Shown: positions 10,554-22,765 of the stretch, one piece after another | Layout of the letters: every line of letters starts with the position of its first letter | Numbering within the stretch: the first letter of the stretch is position 1 | Assembly: GCA_007449985.2 (NCBI GenBank) | Contig: VIIQ02000592.1 | Span: 620,001-684,000 of the forward strand | DNA: 64,000 bases | Direction: 5' to 3' | Origin: Desmodesmus armatus | Lineage: Eukaryota > Chlorophyta > Chlorophyceae > Sphaeropleales > Scenedesmaceae | The notes under the pieces: model-generated | The model's database searches: none | Told to the model about the DNA's origin: nothing | What the model saw: only the letters and a program-made list of their open reading frames with translations | Made by a program: the position numbers and the translations under genes

Positions 10554-13500
10554 ACTGACCTACGCGGCAGTATGGCCGCGTCAGCACAGGCACGTCAGCA
10601 CAGACACGTCAGCTTGACAGTCTCGTAAGCACGAGCAAAGCGAGGGTGTGAGCAGCAGAGGACAACACCTGTGCTGGTATGGGCTTGGTATGGACTGTCT
10701 GCCGACAGTATGGAAGCCTGCTTCCTGATGGTGTTGTGATGGGCTGCAATGTGGGGTTATGGTTTGAGTGATTTGGTTGTATGCTCTGCTCAGTTTGGTG
10801 CTGAGTGATTTGATGGTCAGCTTGCTTAGAGGTCGCTCCATAAGGCTTGTTGTACATCTCGCTTCTGTCTCTGTTTGGAGGTGGTGCCCTGCACACCGAT
10901 GCTTTGTCTGTGGGCATCTTATGATGGGCTGCTACGTGGAGGGGCCATCTGTGTGCAGTGAGATTTTGCGACTGACTGTGTGCAGTGAGCTTTTGCGACT
11001 GAATGTGGTGGTGTGAGGTGTGTCCCTGTGCACCTGAGGATGTCTTTTGAGTTCCTTGGTAGGGCAGAAGCAGGGAGGGATCGTGGACTCTCAAGACGGC
11101 CTGCTGCACCACGCTGCCTGCATGCGTCTGCAGCAGCCCCGCCAGGCGGTGGCGCACACACATCTGCGTGCACACAACTGCGTGTACAACTGGGTGATGC
11201 CTCATACTCACACCAAGTGTACACACGTTTGTGTGCAAGTAAGTGTGCTGGTTCTGAGGAGCATTGAGGAGGTGTCATCCAGTCAACCAGCGGTGGGCGC
11301 ATGCAGAGTGGGGCCCTGCCGTGATGCTCTCAAAAATGGCGCCTTGTCGGCTGGCCGGCCAGCATTGTCGTCTGTTCCTGATTTGCACACATTGGTGGGT
11401 TGTGTTTTGGCAGTCCTCGGCCTGTCGCAGTTTCTACTGGGGGTTAATGGGGGCTCAGCAAGGCAGTCTCTATGGTTGTCAGGGCCAGGTTGTGGTTATA
11501 TCGTCTGCACTTGTCTTGGCAGTCTACTGTTGCTGCCTTATCTTAGTGACTGTCGATTTGGGGTGTAGGACCATGCGGTGGGCTGTTGCGTTATTCCGAT
11601 CACATGCGCAGCTTTGGGAGACAAGCCTGGATGGTGTTGATGCGCGGGCGTTGTGGGCATTCGTCAGACCTGCCATGAGGAGAGTCGAAGTCACTCTTGG
11701 TCAGGCTGTGGCACTAGCAAGGCGTGGCAGCATTATCAGCAGGTGTTGGTGGTCGTGCCTGCGGTGGGGGTGGCTACATGCCACCGGGATGCCTTGTGGC
11801 TTTGAAGTGGTCATCTAGCATTTGAATGGCATGCCCCAGCCTGCCCTAGCTTGCGCGTCGTCTGTGGTTCTGATTTCTCCAGGTGCGTGTTTGTACCAAG
11901 TGGCTTGGCTTGGCTCAATCTGCCGGCCCGTGCTGAGGCCCCTGCTTACAGTGTGTCCAGGCCACAGCCAGGCAGGGCTGGGCGGTCGCTTGTTGCAGTT
12001 TGGTCCCCTGATGAAGTTGAAATTTGCATTGCTGGCGACGCCTGTTGCCGCCCACCTCCTTGACATGTGCCTGCATGGGCGCAGGCGACCAACGCTTGAT
12101 GTTAGTTTGTGGTTGCGGTCTGTAGGCACTTGTGGTTGGGGTCTGCAGGCACATGAGACTGATGTACAGCTGAGACCGGTTCCTGCCTGCTTTGACGGGG
12201 TGGGGCTGTTGGGTCTGAGGAGAAAGGGGCTGCACCGTGAGCGTTGCCTGTTTTGTTCAGCAGGTGCTGTCTGTGGATGTTTTTTCAAAAGGAGCCGGCT
12301 GTTTTGGGTGCTATATCTGGATGCACAGCCCCAGGGTTTATTTGCATGCACAGCCTTTGGCAAAGGCAGCCTTTGCTCTAGAAGGTGTGCAGCACATGCT
12401 GCCTCGAGCTATGTTTCAGGGCTGCGCTCACGGGATGTGACAAAGGGGTTGACGCATCATTGTGGGCCGTTGTGTCCGTTTATGCTGGGTCCATGTGCCT
12501 TTTACACTTGGGTCTGTGCACCATGTCTTATGTGTGCCTGCTGCCCAATCCTCCGGCACTCCTGTTGTGTTACACCCAGCTTGTGCCTGTGTTGATTGTG
12601 AACACTCAGCGCGGATTGGGCGGTGGTGCTGAGGCCCTTTACAGCTTGACGGGGTGTGGCTCTGTCAAGGCTCAATGCTGTGGTTGTGTTGGCGGTGGTT
12701 ACATTCCCTAATTTCTTCAACACTGTGGCTGAACGTGCTTGTTGTGCTTGTGCCTCAAGTTGGGTTTGCTTGCTGGTCCTGCTTTGGCTGTTGCGGTACA
12801 GCAGCTCCAAGAGATGCACAAGACTCGATTCTGGCCAGGAATGCACTGCTTCCCATCGCCAAAGGCTCGTTGGGGTTGCCGCATGGCATAACCTCCCTCT
12901 TTGCCAGGTAGAAGCACTGCTGTCACAGCAGTGCGTGTAGGACAGCCGGCATGGCGCTGTTGTGGTGTTGTACATCTCAGCGTGAGCGGTTGGGCTATTC
13001 GAAAGTGGGGACAGCCTGTGCAGCGGCTGGCTACAGTGGGCACAGTGTTGCTCATCTGACCACTGTGGTTCATGTTGCAACAGTGTCACACATTCCAGCT
13101 ACAAGCCAGATAATATGTGTCGTCACTGTGGGTGCACGTATGTTGTGCCACAGGGCCTGGATATGGGTTCAGTGCGGTCAGTTTGGTGCGGTCCAGTCTG
13201 CAGAGCGGTCAGTGGCAGCTTGTTGACTAGGGGGTGGCTGCTGGTTCCTCCCCAGTTGCAGCCTGACTTGACAGTTCGACACGGCAGCTGGCGCCTGTGC
13301 CTGGTTGGCTGCTACAAGCATGGATGATGCCCCCAGTCTGTCTTGCACTGTGGTGTTTCGGCCCTTGTGTACTGGAGCTTGTGCTTCCCTGACAGACATT
13401 CAAGGCTTCCCTGTCCCACATGCTATGTTGGGCGGGCATTCCACCAACACATCTGTCAGGCCGAAGGTTTCTGCCGCCGCACAGTTTTGGCCCTGTGTCT

Positions 13501-14815
13501 GCTCACGTTTGTATCTGCAGCGGCAGAAATGAGAGTGTGCGCTGAAGCACGCGCTCCTGGGAAATAGGGTGGACCCTCACCGTAGTTTGTTGGAGTGCAC
13601 CACTAGTCAGCAGCTCTGTCGGGGTATTCTATGCTGTTGCGCCCGCTGGTTGAACCTAAATTTGAAGCCTGCTAGGGTCCGTACCCAGCAGTGGGCGGGA
13701 TTTCCGCAGCTTGTGGGTCAATTGCAGAGTCCCTTCTTGGAGGGAGTCTGTTATGTTTGGAGCTAGCTATGATGCAACGTCGCACGAGTTTCTGCAGATC
13801 TGTGCGAGGCTTGCTTTTGCTTGTTCGATGTTGGTGCAGCACGAAGCAAGGCAGTTGCCAGGAAGCATGCAGACATGATATTTTGTAGTGGCCCAGCAGC
13901 TTCAAGCGCTATGTGATACAGTATGCTGTAGAGTGCATGCTGATTGCTGTCTTGAATTATGCTGTAGCATAATTGCAGGGTTGGTGTCTGAAAGAATCCT
14001 TGTCGCAGGATCTATGTTGAGTACCAAGGCGGTGCATAGCTTGATACCAAGCTCTTGATGCCCTGGGGTGCATCTCACGGGGCTTAGACGTTGTTGTTTG
14101 TTCTGACATTGGCCCCACAGGGTGGATGTTGATTGTCGAAGTCTTTCGTGTATGTCTGGCCATTCTGAATGTCTCAGCTCATGAGGTTGCCCGTGCTTGA
14201 ATTGCAGATCTGTCAGTTCGTGTGTGATCCACAGACCCTGTTGGTGCAGGTCAGCTTTCTTTTTGGGGCAGATTGGTCACATCAGTCACGCCGGTTTGAC
14301 CATATATGCCCATGTCTCCGTATAGATTGGTAACGCCAGTGATGCTCGCCGTCAAGCATGTGTCCAAGTCTCCAACCAATGCGTATCAAGCTGTTGAGAG
14401 GGTAGGGGTGGGTCAAGGGCAGGCTGCATACTAGAGAATGTGTCAGCTTGATGTAGCATTGTGTGGCCCTGTGATGTGACAGCACGTCACATGCAACAGA
14501 AGCAGTGATCCAGTTCACCGCAACCAGCAGTGCAGCAACCGTCGTTGGCCAGGCTGGATAATCTACTGCTGCAGGCAACACTGGATACACTCTCATTGCT
14601 CAACACACCGATGTCTTCATGCGCAAGCGCTGAATGCCTTGAACAAATTTGGGCGGTCCCGCCATGAAGGTGACTCACCTCTGGTTCAAAACATCTGTGG
14701 GGTTGCTGCTGGAGTTGCTTGGCAACGCTTTTCATCGTCAAACGCTCGAAAACAAGCGTCACGTTGCTTTGCACCAGACACGGGCCTCGTTCAGAGCAAA
14801 GGCAGGACCACAAGG
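10554..14815. other. 4.3-kb T/G-rich interval without a convincing gene
   Basis: The stretch after the hemoglobin stop is rich in TGTG/TTG on the plus strand, like long green-algal 3' untranslated regions. The longest frame (11822-12595, 257 codons) is Cys/Leu/Arg-rich, has no recognisable motif and lacks splice logic, so I do not call it. The 3' part (about 14.2-14.8 kb) must hold the promoter and 5' untranslated region of the next gene. Confidence 0.5.
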
Positions 14816-17800
14816 ATGATCGCTTCACGATCAGTGAATGTGGCAAAGGCCACAGTACAGTCCCGCTTGGCCCCTGCTAGGCCCTTTGGCGGCCCTGCTC
14901 TGCGTGCAAGGACTCCGGTGAGTGTCGCGATCACTGACTGTTCCGTGCAGTTGTGCGTGCATGCATGCTTTAGCGTGTGCATAAACACAGCAATGTTATA
15001 TATCCAACGAGCAGCAGCGGGTGCAAGCTCACACAGCAACACCATCAGCCTGTCAGCCCCAACTCCAAGCCTCTAGTGACTCCTGCCCTGATCACACCTG
15101 CAGAGCCTATCAGACGCTCATTGGGCCCAAACACGTACAAAAAGCAACTAAAAAGCATGTGAGAGCTTGCAACTCGGCCTATGTGTTGCTGTCCGGCCAG
15201 CCTGTACTGGGGTTTCCCAAGCCTGCTCTGCTGCTGTCGATCTGCAGCCATAAGGGCTGCAGCAGGCTCAACATAGTGCATCAAATGCCTCCTGAAGTTA
15301 CTTTGATCTGTTCGTACCACCTCTCGTACTGGCTTGTGGCCCCTCCCCGACCTGTCACTGTCAGCTGGCTGGGCTCACATCCAATCCGCTCACCCTTTAC
15401 CCCCCTGCCTCCCATACATCATCCCCATCCCCCCCCCCCCTTGCCCTTCCCTCCGCTGCTGCCCATCCCCCACTTCCTCCCGTTCTCCATCCCTCCTTCT
15501 TCCCCTCCGTCCTTTCCTTGCCCCCCCCCCCCTTTGCTGCTGTCACACCCCCACCCCACCCGCACCCGCACCCCTACACACACTTTCCCTGCTGTCTCCC
15601 CACCCCCCCCCACCCCACCCACCCACCCACCCTTCTCAGCTGCTGGTGCGTGCCACCGGAAGCGGTTTGTCAGGCTCCAACTCCGCCGAAGAGCTCCGCA
15701 AGGCCGGTGAGAGTGTGAAGAAGGCTGCCAGCGCCGCCCTGGGGTCAGCAGCAGATGCTGTGAAGAATATGAAGGTGCTCGTCCACCTCCCATCCCCCAC
15801 CCCACCCCCTTCAGACACACTCACCTCCTCTGCTGTCCCCCCCCCCCCCCCCCCCGCCCCCCGCCCCCCTCCTCCACCCCCCTCAGCTGCTGGTGCGTGC
15901 CGCCGAAAGCGGTTTGTCAGGCTCCAACTCCGCCGAAGAGCTCCGCAAGGCCGGTGAGAGTGTGAAGAAGGCTGCCAGCGCAGCCCTGGGTTCAGCAGCA
16001 GATGCTGTGAAGAACATGAAGGTGCCTGACATGGCTAAGCTGGATGTGGACATCCGCCAGACAGTCACATGGAACTTCCTGGCCCAGCTGGCCCTCACGG
16101 CTATCAGCTGGGGCATTGCCTTCGTCACCAGCCACACATCAATGGCAAAGGTGGGTGGGTGTAGACACAGGAAGTGCATCCAGCCAATGTGCGTGCGAGG
16201 GGGGGGGGGGGCTGCATTATCCACTTGTTTGTTGTGTTGGTTCCTGTGTTCCCGGTTCACTCACTTGCACTTGTCAAGCACTCGCACATGAGCCTCACCA
16301 CACGCAGGCCATGCCCTCTGATAGGGCGCCTAGAGTCTGGCCCAATTGTGTGCAAGCATACTTGCATAACTGGCATGTACCTCTTACCAAAGTACCACTC
16401 GCCTTGCTGCCCTGCTGCCTATGTACTCACGTTCTGCCCCCCTTGCTGCTGCTGCTGCTGCTGCTGTCCTGCAGGGTGCCGGTGTGCACCCCACCACCGC
16501 GCTGTTGATGATTGGCGTGCTTCTGTCAGGCTACAGTGCCTACCTTTCCTACACCTACCTGCTCAAGGTGAAGAGTGACGGGCTCAACGTGCTGCAGGGC
16601 TGGAACCAGCTCAAGGACTTCAACGACCACCTGTTCATCAACTTTGCGGGAGCAGCAGCAACACTCATGGCTCTGCAGGTGTGTGTGTGTGGGGGGGGGG
16701 GTGGCCGGCAGCGGGGGGGGGGGGGGGGGGGGGGGAGGAGGGAGCAGGGGGGGGAGGAAGGGAAGGGAAGGAAATGTGGTGTATGGTGGGGGGGGGGGGG
16801 GGCTTGACAGGAGCAGCAGCAATGCTCATGGCCCTGGGGGGTGGGGGGAGGGGGGAGTATGGTGGGGTTAGGGGATGGTGGGAGCAGCAGCAACACTCAT
16901 TGCCTTACAGTTGGGTGAGGGGGGGGGGGGGGCGGGGAAGGGGGGGTACGCTGGGGACCACATCCCCTTCGAGGGAAATGTGGTGCATGGGGAGGGGGGT
17001 AGCAGCTTTGCAGGAGCAGCGGCAACACTCATGGTTATGCACATGGTGGTGGTATGGGGTGGGGGGAGGTGCAGACAGGGTGTTATGGGGGGGGGGGGGG
17101 GACGGTGGTGGTGGCTTCGTCTGGGGGGTGGATGTTGCTGTAGAATTGGTGGTGTGGAATGGGGATCGAGGTGTGCATGTGGGATGCAAGGATGCCTTGA
17201 TAAATCGCATGACTTTCTGCTTGCGCAGTGCGCTGCGATCTGTTCATGTGTGTGTGCTGTTGCCAAGCTGCGGTGAAACCCTGCTGCAACTGCTGCTCAC
17301 TGCCTTCCCTCTTACCAAGTGCCGCAACTGCTGGTGCTGCTGCTGCTGCTGCTGCTTCAGGCTGAGGTTGGTTTGCTGATGATGGGAGGCATGACCAAGC
17401 AGGCTGGAGGCCTGGCTGTGGAGGCACTGGCACAGGTACGGGGGGGGGGGGGGGGGGCAGGAGTGGTGCAGAGGGGGGGGGGCCTGAAAGAGGAGGGGAG
17501 CAAGAGTGCGGGGGGGGGGGGGGGGGGGGAGGCAAAAAGAGGCATCGGGCAGAGAGGCAATGGCTTGTGGATGGCCAGAAGACAAAGTTGCTTGCGTTGG
17601 GAGAACTGGGCGGAGGGGTGAAGGACGGTTAAACACAGCATGTGTTAGTGGAAGGCTGTCTCCGGGGCGGGTCTGTTTAGTATCAAGGGAAAAGCTGCCA
17701 CTGTTTTGCTTCTGAGTCCTTGGTTAGGTTGGGGTACTGGGTTGAGGGATTAGGACCTCTGCTGACCCGCTGCTGCCGCGTTGCTGCTGCCTGCTGCTGG

Positions 17801-18380
17801 CATGTGCTGCTGCTGTCTCCCTGCCTGCAGGCGTCTGCAAACACGTTGACGGCCCACATTGTGAGCATCTTCTTCCTCACCTTCATGATCCGAAAGGTCA
17901 CAGCAGCCTACCAGCGTGTACTGGAGGTGAGGGGGGCAAGGGGGGGGAAGGGGGGCGGTGGTTTGTGTGGGGAGGGAGGTGCAGGGGCGGGGAAGGAGAG
18001 TGGCGAAGGGGCGCGCGTAATATCTGCAGTACTCATGCAGAACGACTGCAGCTGCATGGACAGGGTCATTTTGTAGAAAAAGAGAACTGGTGGGATGCCT
18101 GATGCGGATGATGTATACACGTGTGTGTAGCAGTGGCCACTGCCATGGCAGCAGCAGTGCCAACAGCAGTGGCAGCAGCAGTGGCAGCACTGCTACCATC
18201 AGCAATGCCAACAAGCTGTGGGTGGAGTCTGTTGTATGTGACAGAGAATAGATCAAGGGTTGAGCTAGTTATGCATGCGGTGCATCTGCTGACTTTTCTT
18301 GTCCGCCCCTGCTGTGCTCGTGCTGTGCTGTGCTGCAGTGGGGTGAGAACCTGAGCAAGTCCATGCCCAGGCTGTCATGA
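14816..18380 (+). CDS. DUF3611 / TIC21-PIC1-like chloroplast envelope protein
   Basis: Exons 14816-14917, (15640-15774), 15887-16150, 16475-16678, 17361-17435, 17831-17926 and 18339-18380 are all phase 0. The protein is 260 aa without the bracketed exon and 305 aa with it. Exon 1 is a basic Ser/Ala/Arg-rich plastid transit peptide. Four membrane segments follow: WNFLAQLALTAISWGIAF, TTALLMIGVLLSGYSAYL, LFINFAGAAATLMALQ running into AEVGLLMMGG, and ASANTLTAHIVSIFFLTF. The last parts match the TIC21 family signature (GMQATVGAL ... QASANTxxxH). A short tail, WGENLSKSMPRLS, ends at TGA. Arabidopsis TIC21/PIC1 sits in the inner envelope and has been assigned both protein-import and iron-permease roles; I cannot choose between them here. 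The soluble region before TM1 is a KKAASAALGSAADAVKNMK helix and is the part duplicated by the extra exon. Introns carry long G runs after donors and C runs before acceptors. Confidence 0.87.
15640..16022 (+). repeat. Tandem exon duplication in the DUF3611 gene
   Basis: The segment 15640-15774 (LLVRATGSGLSGSNSAEEL... to KNMK) is repeated almost exactly at 15887-16021 (LLVRAAESG... KNMK), with the C-rich intron end and CAG acceptor copied too. In copy A the AAG is followed by a GT donor; in copy B the homologous position continues GTG CCT GAC into the rest of the exon. Both copies are phase 0 and 45 codons long, so inclusion of copy A, or skipping it, keeps the frame. Confidence 0.9.
16646..17045 (+). 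repeat. Exon 3'-end copied three more times within the following intron
   Basis: The last ~30 bp of the exon ending at 16678 (GGAGCAGCAGCAACACTCA then TGGCTCTGCAG) recur in diverged form at about 16808, 16882 and 17011 inside the next intron, each followed by a G-rich stretch like that after the true donor. Only the copy at 16882 keeps a similar junction (TTACAG then TTGGGTGAG). The copies look like a tandem array seeded from the exon-intron junction. Confidence 0.85.
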
Positions 18381-18589
18381 ACATGAACATGAATACACAG
18401 CTCCATGATGGGGACGACACATGAACATGATGAGGAAGAGACATGAACACTAGCAGGGCAAGGCTGCCATGAACACGAGCAGCAGCTCCAGACTTTGACA
18501 CCAGGCTGTTGTATTCTTGATTGGCTCTGGGTCTCAGTGGACGTTGGTAGTGAGCTCTTGCCATCTTTGTGAGCTCCAACCATGGGTGC

Positions 18590-18662
18590 TGTGCTGTGCT
18601 GTGCGCTCTGATGTGCTGTGCTGTGCTGTGCTGTGCTGTGCTGTGCTGTGCTGTGCTGTGGC
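18590..18662. repeat. (CTGTG)n pentamer microsatellite
   Basis: About twelve copies of CTGTG, with one interruption near 18606-18618, lie in the probable 3' untranslated region of the DUF3611 gene. Confidence 0.9.
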
Positions 18663-18721
18663 TCTGTGAGCATGCACATGGGCGTGTATCGGTCCTGCTG
18701 TGTTGCAATGTATGAGAGTTG

Positions 18722-18726
18722 TGTAA
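18722..18726 (+). terminator. Candidate polyadenylation signal TGTAA of the DUF3611 gene
   Basis: TGTAA is the usual green-algal poly(A) signal. This copy lies 342 bp after the stop codon on the sense strand, a normal distance. The pentamer is short, so chance occurrence is possible. Confidence 0.45.
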
Positions 18727-20191
18727 TGTGCTGTGCTGGCACGTGACGTGTGACTTTTTGGAACTGAGTAACAAGAGCAGCAACACATGAGCCCTGGCTG
18801 TGGCTGAGCATATATAATTGTCGGTGTGTGCAGAGGGCTGTTGCAAGTAGTGGTGGTTGACTGACTGGCATGCACTGGCGTATCGGCCTATGAGACTGTG
18901 TGCAGAGCGTTGACAGAGAGGTCTTATTGTTGTTTGAGTCAGTCAGGCGACTGTTGGTTTTTGACTGGTCTGCACCAACCTGAACTTGTAAGCAAGGATG
19001 AGACTGTGTGGCCATATGTTAGGAGGCTGGACCTAAGCCAATTCGACCTTAGTCAAGCCTGTGCAGTGCGTTATGCAGGGTTTGCAACTTGAGTCCCTGG
19101 GATCACACGCGAGTGTGGATCGTACTCTTAAATATGTACATAGACATGCCTGCACATAGATGGCACTGTCACACGGGCTGCTCAATTGGCCTAGCTCACC
19201 CTGCCCATCCACAACTCCCAGCCCAGCTGGAATCAATCTTGCATTGTTGCTGTAGCTTACACCTCCCACTGAGCTAGGCACACCCTGCCAACCATTGCAC
19301 CGCTTGCACACATGCATTACAGCTGCCAAACAGGCCAACATCAACCATCAACATGCCTCTTCATCAACCAAAGTGAACGAGGAGCATCATTGCACTCACA
19401 GACACTGCACACACCAGGACACATGTGACAACTCCATATACCTACGTAAGTAAGGATGTCATCCTGTAACTGCAGACATGTTGTACCGCAGCCATCTGTG
19501 CGTGCACTCTGATCAGTGAGGCCCACGGGTCTGAACAACCCATATGCAAATACCAAACCGGTCTGGGCTCCACACACCGACAGCCACCATCCTACTGGTC
19601 AGGAAATAAACACGCCCTGCTAGGCCACAGTGTGGTGTTGACTTAGCAACAGTTGCCCGCTTTCACTCACCCATCTCTTCAACCTGTCTCTCTTCGGGCT
19701 GCGCCCGGTGCGTTCCTGTAGCAGTGTCAGTACCACCGTTTAGCAACGGCGGGGCTTCTTGCCCCGTTGGTGGTTAACTTCACACCGTGCTGCGTTAAGT
19801 TTTTTGGGTGGCAGGGTGGTTTTTCTTGTGCCTTGTGCTCTTTGCCGCCCGGCTGTCTGTTTTTTGTGTGCCCCGCCTGTCCTGTGTTATTTCTGTCTGC
19901 TGTGCCTGTTCAGGTCCCACGGTGACGGCCTACTTGGTGCTGCCAGCCTACGCTGGGGGTGGGGGAGGACCCCCACCCTCCCCCCTTGTGCCTGCATGCT
20001 CCTTCTTGGCATCCTGGTGGGCTGTTCCTGACGCTCGCTGCGCGGTGGTGGTGGTGCTGCTTGCAGGTAATCCTACTAGGCTTGATGGGGCTGCTGGACT
20101 CACAGCTTTGGTCTGGACGCCTTCTATTGTACTGTGAGGTTGCTTTGTTGGCTTTCGTTGCCTGGGGTGGCGGTGGGGGACCCAGTGCTAG

Positions 20192-20196
20192 TTACA
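20192..20196 (-). terminator. Candidate polyadenylation signal TGTAA of the AP2 gene
   Basis: On the minus strand TGTAA (TTACA on plus) lies about 295 bp beyond the restored-frame stop codon at 20491. It is consistent with green-algal 3' processing but is not proof. Confidence 0.4.
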
Positions 20197-20490
20197 ATGT
20201 GTTCTGTGTTCCCATCTTTGTGTGTTCCCAGTGTCTCCACAGGAAATCTTGCTACCTCCCCGGTTCCGGGCACTGTCTCACCCACACATCCAGCTCTTGC
20301 AAACCTTGCTCCATAAGAACCTTCAAGCTTCAACTCCAAAACAACCCCCTGCGTCTTCCCACTACAACAACAGAACAGGTTGTGCAGGCAGTTGCCTACA
20401 CATGCCATCGCACATACTATCTGCTGCCCCCCAGCTTGTTAGCCTGTTGGTATGTCAAACTTGGGTTGTCAAAATCAGGTGCAAAACCAC

Positions 20491-20863
20491 TCAGTCTGTG
20501 CCACCACTTTCCACCTTGACCCCTGCACCGCCAGCCTGCTGCGACTCCTGCTGCTCTGTAGATGCTGGCTCTGGCTGCTGCTGCTGCTGCTGCTGTTCCT
20601 CCTGTGCCGCAGATGATACTGCCTTGACCGGCAGTTCTGTTGCTGCTGCTACATCGCCGTCCTGCCCGCTCTCTTGCTGACTGGGTGTAGAGCCCTTGCT
20701 GACAGTTGGGGATTGTGCAACAGCATCGTCTGCTGCGGTTGCTGGTGACTGCCTGCCACCTGCATGTTGGCCTGCTGCTGCCTGCTGCTGTGCTGCCTCT
20801 CCTGTCTCGCTAACATGGTGGCCATTAGCAGCCGAAGCAGCTGCCACGGCATCAGATGGCCCC

Positions 20864-20896
<33 letters not shown>

Positions 20897-21658
20897 TTGG
20901 GTGAGTTGACATCGCTGCCTGCGGGCAGCTGTGTGTCTTCATTGCTGCTGTGAGGAGCAGCAAGTGGGGCAGCTGCTGTTGCGGGTTCTTGTGGAGCATC
21001 TGATCCCTGCTGCTGTTGCTGCTGCTGAGGGGGTGTGGTGCCCTGGTGCTGCTGAGGGGTGTGGTGCCCTGGTGCTGCTGAGGGGGTGTGGTGCCCTGGT
21101 GCTGCTGAGGGGGTGTGGTGCCCTGGTGCTGCTGAGGGGGTGTGGTGCCCTGGTGCTGCTGAGGGGGTGTGGTGCCCTGGTGCTGCTGAGGGGGTGTGGT
21201 GCCCTGGTGCTGCAGGTACTGCTGCAGGGCTGAGGCCAGAGCAGCAAGATCTGTGCTGGCAGCAGCCTGACTGCTGCTGCTGGTGACGGCGGCGGCTGTG
21301 TCAGTGGCAGCAGTGGGTGATGCTGCTGTCAGCTGCTGCAGCAGCTGAGCCACCTGCTGCTGAACAGATGCGGGGCTGCTAGGACTGCCTGCACTGCTGA
21401 CAGCACCACCGCCAACACCAGCAACACCAGCACCTTCAGCAGCAGCAGGTGTGTTGTTGATTGTAGGGAGCACCGCTGCTGCTGCTGCTGCTGCTGGTGC
21501 TGCTGACGGATCCTGCTTCACAGGCATGCTATCTTCTGTGCTGTTGGCTGCAGCAGCAGCAGCAGCTGCATCCTGATGTGCTGATGGTGTGTCAGCCGCA
21601 GTGTTCCTTGCCTCTGATGCCACCTCACCATCAACGCCCTCTGCTGCTGTGGCAGGTA

Positions 21659-21690
<32 letters not shown>

Positions 21691-22086
21691 GCTGCAGCTG
21701 CTGCATCAAGTGATGCAGAGTTGGACCTTGCTGCCGCCATTGCTTTCACTGCAGCAGCTGCTGCTGCCAGTCCTGCCTCGTTCTCACCCTCGCCAGCACT
21801 GACAGCAGCAGCAGCAGCAGCCACAGCAGCGGCAGCAATGGCAAGGGGGTCTGACGAGCTGCTGGGAGAGTGGGTGGGGACTTGTTGAGTAGGTACTGCT
21901 GCTGCTGCTGCTGCTGCTGGGGGTGCTGCTGCCCACTGCTGAAATGAAGGTGTCTCAAGCAATGCAGTGCTGCTGCAAGGGGCTGCATGAGACCCTGCTG
22001 CTGCTGGTGCGGCGGCTGCTGATGTCAGTGATGTGAAGCCCATGGGTGCTTTGACGCTGTCGGTCTGAGTGAGTGCCTGCAGCACT

Positions 22087-22119
<33 letters not shown>

Positions 22120-22732
22120 AGGTCCAGGATGGGGGTGTCCTGATGCGCTCCCGCTCCTGCTGGTGGTGCTGCAGTTGCTGCGCATGCTGCAAGCATACTA
22201 GCAGAACCTGCTGCTGCTGCATGCTGTGCTGTGCCCTGCTGCACAGGACCCGGTGGCCTGCTTGCCAGTGCTTTCAGCTGCTGCTGCAGCACCTGACGCC
22301 CTTTCCCCATGCCAGCTAGTGTCTCCTGGGGAAGGAACCGGGGCAGCTGCAGACGCTGCTGCTGCTGCTGTTGCTGGTGACGGCCGCCATTCTCTGCTGC
22401 TGCTGCTGCTGCTGGGGTGCTGCTGGTTGCCTGCACTGCTTGCCTCTTAGCCTGTCGACTCAGTGGGTCATTCTGGTTGCTGGTGGCAGGGGTAATCGTG
22501 CCGTCACCAGCAGTAGCAGCAGCAGCAGGAGAAGCGCCTGGGGTTCTGGTTTGGGAGGGAAACAGTGTCTGCTTGTGCTGGGACTTGCTGAACACTAAGC
22601 CTCCTGGGATTACCATGCCCCTGCCAGGAGGCCGGCTGCCGCCGCCGCCGGCGCTGCTGCTGTTGCTGCCGAGGTGCTTGCGCTTGCCCAGCAACAGCTT
22701 GCCGCTGCTGCTGCTACGCCCCTGAGCATCTG

Positions 22733-22765
<33 letters not shown>

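Larger units (their letters stand above)
18381..20490. other. Convergent 3' region between the DUF3611 and AP2 genes
   Basis: Both flanking genes end here, so the interval should contain two 3' untranslated regions. It includes a (CTGTG)n microsatellite and a small hairpin near 19745-19768 (AACGGCGGGGC / GCCCCGTT). Plus-strand frames around 19.76-20.5 kb are hydrophobic and Cys-rich with no recognised domain. I see no gene. Confidence 0.5.

Noticed and set aside
11822..12595. 257-codon plus-strand ORF in the T/G-rich interval
   Set aside because: No motif, Cys/Leu/Arg-rich shadow composition and no exon-like boundaries; likely untranslated or intergenic DNA.
21029..21216. Regular 27-bp array considered as a CRISPR-like array
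   Set aside because: There are no spacers; units are contiguous and coding within a eukaryotic gene.
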